This document shows, in pieces, positions 60,026-64,000 of a stretch of DNA of 64,000 nucleotides. Under the pieces are notes generated by a model. It was not told where the DNA came from. It searched no databases and saw nothing but the letters and a program-made list of their open reading frames with translations. A program made the position numbers and the translations under genes. The DNA is taken from NCBI GenBank assembly GCA_963779645.1, contig CAVZYX010000005.1:1178001-1242000 (forward strand). Reading direction: 5' to 3'. This DNA is from CALMBW01 sp963779645 (GTDB lineage Bacteria; Actinomycetota; CADDZG01; WHSQ01). How positions within the stretch are numbered: the stretch's first letter is position 1; every line of letters begins with the position of its first letter.

Positions 60026-60200
60026 CGTTTCCGTCCTCCAACGGTCTGGCCCCGCACCTCTAAGCAGAGCGGGGGCACGGACGTACATAAGGGTACATGG
60101 CTCCAAAGCTACGCGTCGGAAATGTGCGTTTCCCCTGGTCAGGGGTATGAAAACGAGGGTGAACTTAGACACTTGATGACAGACCGGACCCGTCTTACCT

Positions 60201-60251
60201 AACCCTCTTGTCTCACGCGTCACCCATAAATCAGGGTGAGACAAGAGGGTT
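60201..60251. promoter_or_regulatory. Large inverted repeat in the leader of the ABC1 kinase gene
   Basis: Perfect 16-bp arms AACCCTCTTGTCTCAC (60201-60216) and GTGAGACAAGAGGGTT (60236-60251) around a 19-nt centre. An inner pair CACCC (60221-60225) and GGGTG (60234-60238) competes with the end of the outer stem. It lies 50 bp before the GTG at 60301, so it may act in RNA (attenuation) or bind a dimeric protein. Confidence 0.5.
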
Positions 60252-60300
60252 CGCTCCAACGAGAAGGCGGCCGTTAGGCCCGCGGGCGGAGGAACTTAAG

Positions 60301-61725
60301 GTGGCTTCGATGGGACGCGACCCCGAAGAAAGACGATCGGCACCGATCCCGACAGGGTGGGCCGCACGCGGCGCACGGCTTGCGGGACAGACCGGTAAGT
60401 CCGCGGCCAAGTTCCTGGGCACGAGGGTCAAGTCCTTCGCGGCCCCCGAGAAAGCGCAGCAGTACATCGAGGGCTTCCACCAGAGCACCGCGCAGCAGGT
60501 GGTTCAGATGCTCGGGGATATGAAGGGGGCGGCTATGAAGGTCGGCCAGCTCGCATCGTTCTACGAGTTCGCTGCGCCGGGTGACTACATGGAGACCTAC
60601 CGCGACGCGCTGACGATGTTGCAGAACTCGGCTCCGCCGATGGATCCCCAAGCATCCAAGGACGTGATCCTCGAAGAGTTCGGTCAGCCGGTCGAGGAGT
60701 TGTTCGCCGAGTTCGAGGACATCGCCGTCGCTTCCGCGTCGATCGGCCAGGTGCACAAGGCGAGACTGCATTCCGGCGAAACCGTCGCGGTGAAGGTTCA
60801 GTACCCGGGTGTAGACAAAGCCGTGAAGGCCGATCTGAAGAACGTCAGCGCGCTCACGAAACTTTCAGTGGCAATCGCTCCGAACCTCGATCCGAAAGAG
60901 ATCGCGAACGAGGTGCGCGATCGTGTTCTGGAGGAGCTCGACTACCGGCGAGAAGCCGCCAACCAAGCGCGCTTCGCGCGGCTGTTCGAGGGCCACCCCT
61001 TCGTGTATGTCCCGAGTGTCCATTCCGACATGTGCCGGACTCGAGTGATCGTGCAGGAGTTCGTCGAGGGAGTGCCGTTCCACACCGCGTTCGATTGGGA
61101 GCAGCCCGCCCGCGACCGATTAGGCGAGATGCTGTACCGCTTCTTCTACGGAAGCCTTAATAGGTTCCAACTGTTCTCTGCCGATCCTCACCCCGGTAAC
61201 TACCTGCTGCTACCGGACGAGCGCGTCGCGTTCCTCGACTTCGGTCTCGTGCGCGCGGTTGATCCCGGAACGCTGGAGCTTTTGCTGCAGATCATTCAGG
61301 CATTGATCCACGAGGATCGTGACCGAGCTCGAATCGCGCTGGAGGGACTTGGGGTTCTCAACAGCAAGACTCCCGAGATCGACGCGGTGTGGGAACACCT
61401 CAAGCTGATCAACGCGCCGGTCCTTGCTGACGAGCAGGTGACGATCGACCGGCCGATGGTTCAGGGGATAGCTGCGGCCGGTTTCGATCCTCGAAGCAAG
61501 GCCTTCCAAACGCTCCGTAAGGTTGGCGTTCCCGGCGTGATGGTGACGATCAACCGCATGGGCTTCGGCTTGGCATCGCTTCTCGCAAGGCTCGAAGCGA
61601 CGGCGAACTGGCAAGCCATCGGCCGCGAGTTCTGGTTCGGCGAAGCCTCACAGACGGAGCTAGGCAAAGCCGAGCAAGACTGGCTAGCCAAGATGCACCC
61701 CGACCTAATGCCGGATTCTTTGTAA
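60301..61725 (+). CDS. ABC1/UbiB-family atypical kinase
   Basis: 474 residues from GTG 60301, chosen because GGAGGAA (60288-60294) is 6 bases upstream; ATG 60310 would be too far. The ABC1 hallmark KxGQ is in AAMKVGQLASF, followed by VASASIGQVHKARL, the ATP-binding Lys in VAVKVQYPG, the catalytic-loop text ADPHPGNYLLLP and metal Asp in FLDFGLVRA. UbiB-like kinases act in isoprenoid-quinone or lipid pathways. The last three codons and stop (Asp-Ser-Leu) come from the 52-bp repeat of the adjacent nuclease element, so the native C-terminus was probably replaced. A large inverted repeat lies in its leader. Confidence 0.85.
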   Translation: MASMGRDPEERRSAPIPTGWAARGARLAGQTGKSAAKFLGTRVKSFAAPEKAQQYIEGFHQSTAQQVVQMLGDMKGAAMKVGQLASFYEFAAPGDYMETYRDALTMLQNSAPPMDPQASKDVILEEFGQPVEELFAEFEDIAVASASIGQVHKARLHSGETVAVKVQYPGVDKAVKADLKNVSALTKLSVAIAPNLDPKEIANEVRDRVLEELDYRREAANQARFARLFEGHPFVYVPSVHSDMCRTRVIVQEFVEGVPFHTAFDWEQPARDRLGEMLYRFFYGSLNRFQLFSADPHPGNYLLLPDERVAFLDFGLVRAVDPGTLELLLQIIQALIHEDRDRARIALEGLGVLNSKTPEIDAVWEHLKLINAPVLADEQVTIDRPMVQGIAAAGFDPRSKAFQTLRKVGVPGVMVTINRMGFGLASLLARLEATANWQAIGREFWFGEASQTELGKAEQDWLAKMHPDLMPDSL

Positions 61726-61765
61726 GAATCATCACCTGTGAGGGGGTCAATCCCGCACAGATTCT
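61714..61765 (+). repeat. Left copy of the 52-bp inverted repeat
   Basis: Starts GATTCTTTGTAAGAATC and ends CCCGCACAGATTCT. The outer bases encode the last codons and stop of the ABC1 kinase gene (GAT TCT TTG TAA). Confidence 0.9.
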
Positions 61766-61813
61766 GTGAACTAACTCACAACGCGACTCTTCTGGACGAG
61801 GTTTCCTTTCGCG

Positions 61814-62794
61814 GTGCGAATAGAGACCTCAGTGATCGAGCAAGAACGTGCCTTCTATGAGTGGGCAGCTCTTCAGAACCATTCCCTTTTCACGTTGAAA
61901 GACTGGTTCGCTTCGGGCTTCAGTCGACGCAAACTCGAAGACAGGACCAAGCGAGGCGTTGTTCGGTGCGTTTTCTACAAGATCTATGCGTTGGCCGGTG
62001 CCAACCGCGATGAGCTTTTTTGGATCCACGCTGGCTGCTTGAAAGCGGGGCCAGTTGCAGCAGCGTATGCCGGGACATCCGCGGCTCTTCGGGGCCTCCA
62101 GCAGTTCGGAGACAGGTTCCATATCGCTTCGACTAGGCGACTGGATCCGATCGACGATCACCGATTCCACCGTGTTGCGCTCGATCGATCTGAGATCGAG
62201 TTGGTCAGAGGAGTCCCGGCAACGGACATGCCTCGCACGCTGATCGATGCCTGCGGGCTAACGAACCCGGTTTATGGAGCTCGACTCGTCGATCGAGCCC
62301 TGATCAGGAAGCTCACAACGTTGGACGATCTTTGGGCGAAGGTCGAATCCGAATCACGACAAGGATTCTCAGGGCTGCAAACGATGAGAGCTCTTCTTGA
62401 GCGTAGGGACAAACGGATCGAGCGGGCATCAAGCATGCGTGAAGTGGATCTGCTGGAGTTTCTCAAACGCTACGGGTTTCCTGATCCCGAAGTGAATCCG
62501 CTGATCGATGCGGGTGGGTCGTTCCCTTGGCGACCCGATGTTTTTCTGCGCGAGGCAGACCTGGCGCTTGAACGCGACGTCTTCTTCAATCACGGGGACG
62601 AGTACGCCCACGAGCGCGACCGCATGAAGGACTTCCAGATGGAGGTTTCGGGAATCATGGTCATCAGGATCACTGACGAGATGATGAGGGATCAGGAACG
62701 ACTGGCTCGCGACCTTTGGAAGATATATAGGGAACGAGTGGAACTCAAGAGATTGCGAACTCAGTTGGCCGTTCGACCTCGGTGGGACGCCTAA
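61814..62794 (+). CDS. AbiEi-like winged-helix protein with C-terminal DUF559/Vsr-like nuclease domain
   Basis: 326 residues from GTG 61814. Residues about 15-65 look like the N-terminal winged helix of AbiEi-type antitoxins (HSLFTLKDWFASGFSRRKLE, then RGVVRCVFYKIYAL). The middle part has the family text VPATDMPRTLIDACGL. The C-terminal domain (205-315) fits DUF559 restriction-like nucleases: Glu210 in SMREVDLLEFL, Asp242 in WRPDVFLRE, Glu253/Asp255 in LALERDVF and His260, then ERDRMKDFQMEVSGIMVIRI. Relatives in actinobacteria are often listed as type IV toxin-antitoxin or endonuclease-like proteins without known function. The gene is the only cargo between the 52-bp inverted repeats; its stop is 4 bp from the right repeat. 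Confidence 0.7.
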   Translation: MRIETSVIEQERAFYEWAALQNHSLFTLKDWFASGFSRRKLEDRTKRGVVRCVFYKIYALAGANRDELFWIHAGCLKAGPVAAAYAGTSAALRGLQQFGDRFHIASTRRLDPIDDHRFHRVALDRSEIELVRGVPATDMPRTLIDACGLTNPVYGARLVDRALIRKLTTLDDLWAKVESESRQGFSGLQTMRALLERRDKRIERASSMREVDLLEFLKRYGFPDPEVNPLIDAGGSFPWRPDVFLREADLALERDVFFNHGDEYAHERDRMKDFQMEVSGIMVIRITDEMMRDQERLARDLWKIYRERVELKRLRTQLAVRPRWDA

Positions 62795-62798
62795 GTCG

Positions 62799-62850
62799 AG
62801 AATCTGTGCGGGATTGACCCCCTCACAGGTGATGATTCTTACAAAGAATC
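62799..62850 (-). repeat. Right copy of the 52-bp inverted repeat
   Basis: Exact reverse complement of 61714-61765. Its outer end supplies the last codons and stop of the convergent ilvD gene. Confidence 0.9.
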
Positions 62851-64000
62851 GGGGCGGGGGGTGGGGGTGGTTATGGCGCCGTCGGAGGCCGAGGACACCG
62901 AGGCCGCGTATTTGGCGAACACTCCTTGCGTGTATCTCGGGGCCGGGGGTTGCCAGTCGGCCAGCCGCTTCTCGATCTCGTCCGCCTCGACCATCAACCG
63001 GAGCTCCCGGCCCTCGACATCCAGCTCGATCGTGTCACCGTTCCTAACTGCAGCTAGGGGGCCGCGGCGGGCGGCTTCGGGGGCGATGTGTCCGACCATC
63101 AATCCGTGGGTGGCCCCCGAGAATCGTCCGTCGGTGATCAAAGCCACCTCAGAATCCATACCCTCGCCGGCGAGGGCCGCGGTCACTGCCAGCATCTCTC
63201 GCATGCCCGGCCCCCCCGCTGGTCCTTCGTACCGGATCACGATGACATCGCCGGACTCGATCGTCTGAGCTTTCACGGCGGCGAAGCAGTCTTCCTCCGA
63301 GTCGAAGACGCGGGCCGGGCCGCGGTGGAAGGTTCTCTCGTGGCCGGCGAGTTTGACGACGCATCCTTCGGGAGCCAGATTGCCGCGCAGGATGGCAAGC
63401 CCACCCGTCGGCTTGATCGGTTTGTCGATCGACACGACGACTTCCTGCAGGGGAGTAGGTTCGGCCCCCTCGACCACTTCACGCAGAGTCCGTCCATCCA
63501 CGGTTGGGCGATCGAGATGCAGAAGATCCTTACGAGCGAGCTCGGCCATGATGATGGGCGTACCACCCGCGGCATAGAGATCCGTTGCGACGAACTCGCC
63601 GCCCGGTTTCAGGCTTGCGACGATCGGGGTCCGAGAAGCGATCGCGTCGAAATCGTCGATCGACAAAGGGATTCCCATCTCGCGAGCGATCGCCACGATG
63701 TGCAAGACCCCATTGGTGGAGCCACCGGTTGCCGCGATCGAAACGATCGCGTCCTCGAGTGATTCCCGCGTGATGATCTGGTCTGGATTAACGCCCGCGC
63801 GAACGAGCGCGACCACCATCCGGCCGGTTTCTTCGGCGGCTGCCTTCTTTCCAGGCTCGGTCGCCGGGATACCGGACAGACCTGCCGGGCTGATCCCCAT
63901 GAAGTCGATCGCTGTGGCCATCGTGTTGGCAGTGAACTGACCGCCGCACGCTCCGGCCCCCGGGCACGCCTTTCCTTCAAGGTCGAGCAGATCCTCGTCA
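62839..64000 (-). CDS. ilvD: Dihydroxy-acid dehydratase (IlvD), 3' two thirds
   Basis: The frame runs off the right edge; about 387 residues are visible. The iron-sulphur motif CPGAGACGGQFTANTM is present just inside the edge, followed by ATGGSTNGVLHIVAIAREMG, the PTGGLAILRGNLAPEGCVVK segment and RYEGPAGGPGMREML, all standard for IlvD/Edd. The enzyme dehydrates 2,3-dihydroxy acids to 2-keto acids in valine and isoleucine synthesis. After GVFAKYAASVSSASDGA the C-terminal tail TTPTPRPDSL is not family-like; its last three residues and stop come from the right 52-bp repeat. Confidence 0.9.
   Translation of the reverse strand, partial: DEDLLDLEGKACPGAGACGGQFTANTMATAIDFMGISPAGLSGIPATEPGKKAAAEETGRMVVALVRAGVNPDQIITRESLEDAIVSIAATGGSTNGVLHIVAIAREMGIPLSIDDFDAIASRTPIVASLKPGGEFVATDLYAAGGTPIIMAELARKDLLHLDRPTVDGRTLREVVEGAEPTPLQEVVVSIDKPIKPTGGLAILRGNLAPEGCVVKLAGHERTFHRGPARVFDSEEDCFAAVKAQTIESGDVIVIRYEGPAGGPGMREMLAVTAALAGEGMDSEVALITDGRFSGATHGLMVGHIAPEAARRGPLAAVRNGDTIELDVEGRELRLMVEADEIEKRLADWQPPAPRYTQGVFAKYAASVSSASDGAITTPTPRPDSL

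Larger units (their letters stand above)
61714..62850. mobile_element. Single-gene element with perfect 52-bp terminal inverted repeats and a DUF559-type nuclease gene
   Basis: 1137 bp bounded by identical 52-bp repeats in opposite orientation. Each repeat forms two hairpins: GATTCTT-TGT-AAGAATC and CTGTGAGGG-7 nt-CCCGCACAG. Inside is one gene (61814-62794) for an AbiEi-like winged-helix plus DUF559 nuclease; no transposase is present. I see no target-site duplication. Both flanking genes read into the repeats and stop there. A diverged solo repeat occurs at 10164-10215. That the unit is mobile is an inference from this structure. Confidence 0.6.

Noticed and set aside
51360..60135. GTGCGTTT(T)CCC shared before the giant protein gene and the LysM gene, like an ECF sigma -35
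   Set aside because: Only two copies, different distances to the start codons and no matching -10.
60030..60140. Possible cyclic-di-AMP riboswitch before the LysM gene
   Set aside because: The gene type fits, but the conserved core sequences of that riboswitch are not visible.
1..64000. Apparent abundance of GGGGGCC on both strands
   Set aside because: By rough count it is not far above the number expected at this GC content and many cases are Gly-Ala codons, so I do not call it a signal.
1..64000. tRNA, rRNA and CRISPR
   Set aside because: No cloverleaf-like TTCGA arms in gaps, no rRNA-like stretch and no regularly spaced repeats were seen by eye.

Overview
The window looks like a chromosomal piece of an uncultured, high-GC actinobacterium (Actinomycetota). 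The clues are four members of the mycothiol-dependent maleylpyruvate isomerase-like family, a luciferase-like (possibly F420-dependent) oxidoreductase, a UvrD2-type helicase with a C-terminal HRDC domain, a HelD-type helicase, an alpha/beta-hydrolase-adenylate cyclase fusion, frequent GTG/TTG starts and many ATGA-overlapping gene pairs. I saw no rRNA, tRNA, CRISPR array or recognisable transposase. The organism assignment is an inference from gene content.

Layout. 0-5.3 kb: luciferase-like enzyme, a degraded flavin hydroxylase/old-yellow-enzyme fusion, a methyltransferase and two maleylpyruvate isomerase-like proteins. 5.3-10.1 kb (minus strand): a MEDS-domain protein, then a compact operon of patatin lipase, lysophospholipid acyltransferase and a kinase-aminotransferase/phospholyase fusion, which could form a phospholipid-recycling unit. 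10.2-19.5 kb: lipoprotein, aminotransferase-cupin-SDR operon, small proteins, M15 peptidase, nucleotidyltransferase, UvrD2, CocE-like hydrolase and a DUF998 membrane protein. SDR, UvrD2 and DUF998 are each broken by one extra base. 19.6-22.1 kb: secreted subtilase ending in a strong hairpin. 22.1-26.3 kb: a small accessory island with a DUF4160/DUF2442 pair, an XRE-nucleotidyltransferase fusion, a Phd/VapC-like toxin-antitoxin pair and a tyrosine recombinase. 26.3-34.3 kb: secreted proteins (BNR/sialidase-like, unknown, beta-helix, subtilase with dockerin-like repeats); three of their transcription units share an upstream motif at the same distance. 34.4-45.4 kb: HelD, catalase-like protein, polar amino-acid ABC transporter, FAD oxidoreductase, AlkD-like protein and the hydrolase-cyclase. 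45.4-51.3 kb: a giant secreted PD40-propeller protein whose C-terminal IPT/TIG domain is hidden by two single-base frameshifts. 51.4-61.7 kb: M29 aminopeptidase, fatty-acid hydroxylase with its FadR-like regulator and a clear operator, GGDEF protein, MFS transporter, thioesterase, CsaA, MutM, DUF4389, LysM protein and ABC1 kinase. 62.8 kb to the end: dihydroxy-acid dehydratase (partial).

The most unusual object is at 61,714-62,850. A single gene (AbiEi-like winged helix plus a DUF559/Vsr-like nuclease domain) is enclosed by perfect 52-bp inverted repeats. Each repeat folds into two hairpins, and its outer end supplies the last three codons and stop codon of both convergent neighbours, so both proteins end in the same Asp-Ser-Leu. 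A diverged solo copy with both hairpins largely kept lies at 10,164-10,215. This resembles a REP/RAYT-type selfish unit, but with a PD-(D/E)XK nuclease instead of a transposase, or else a nuclease-regulator with dispersed operators.
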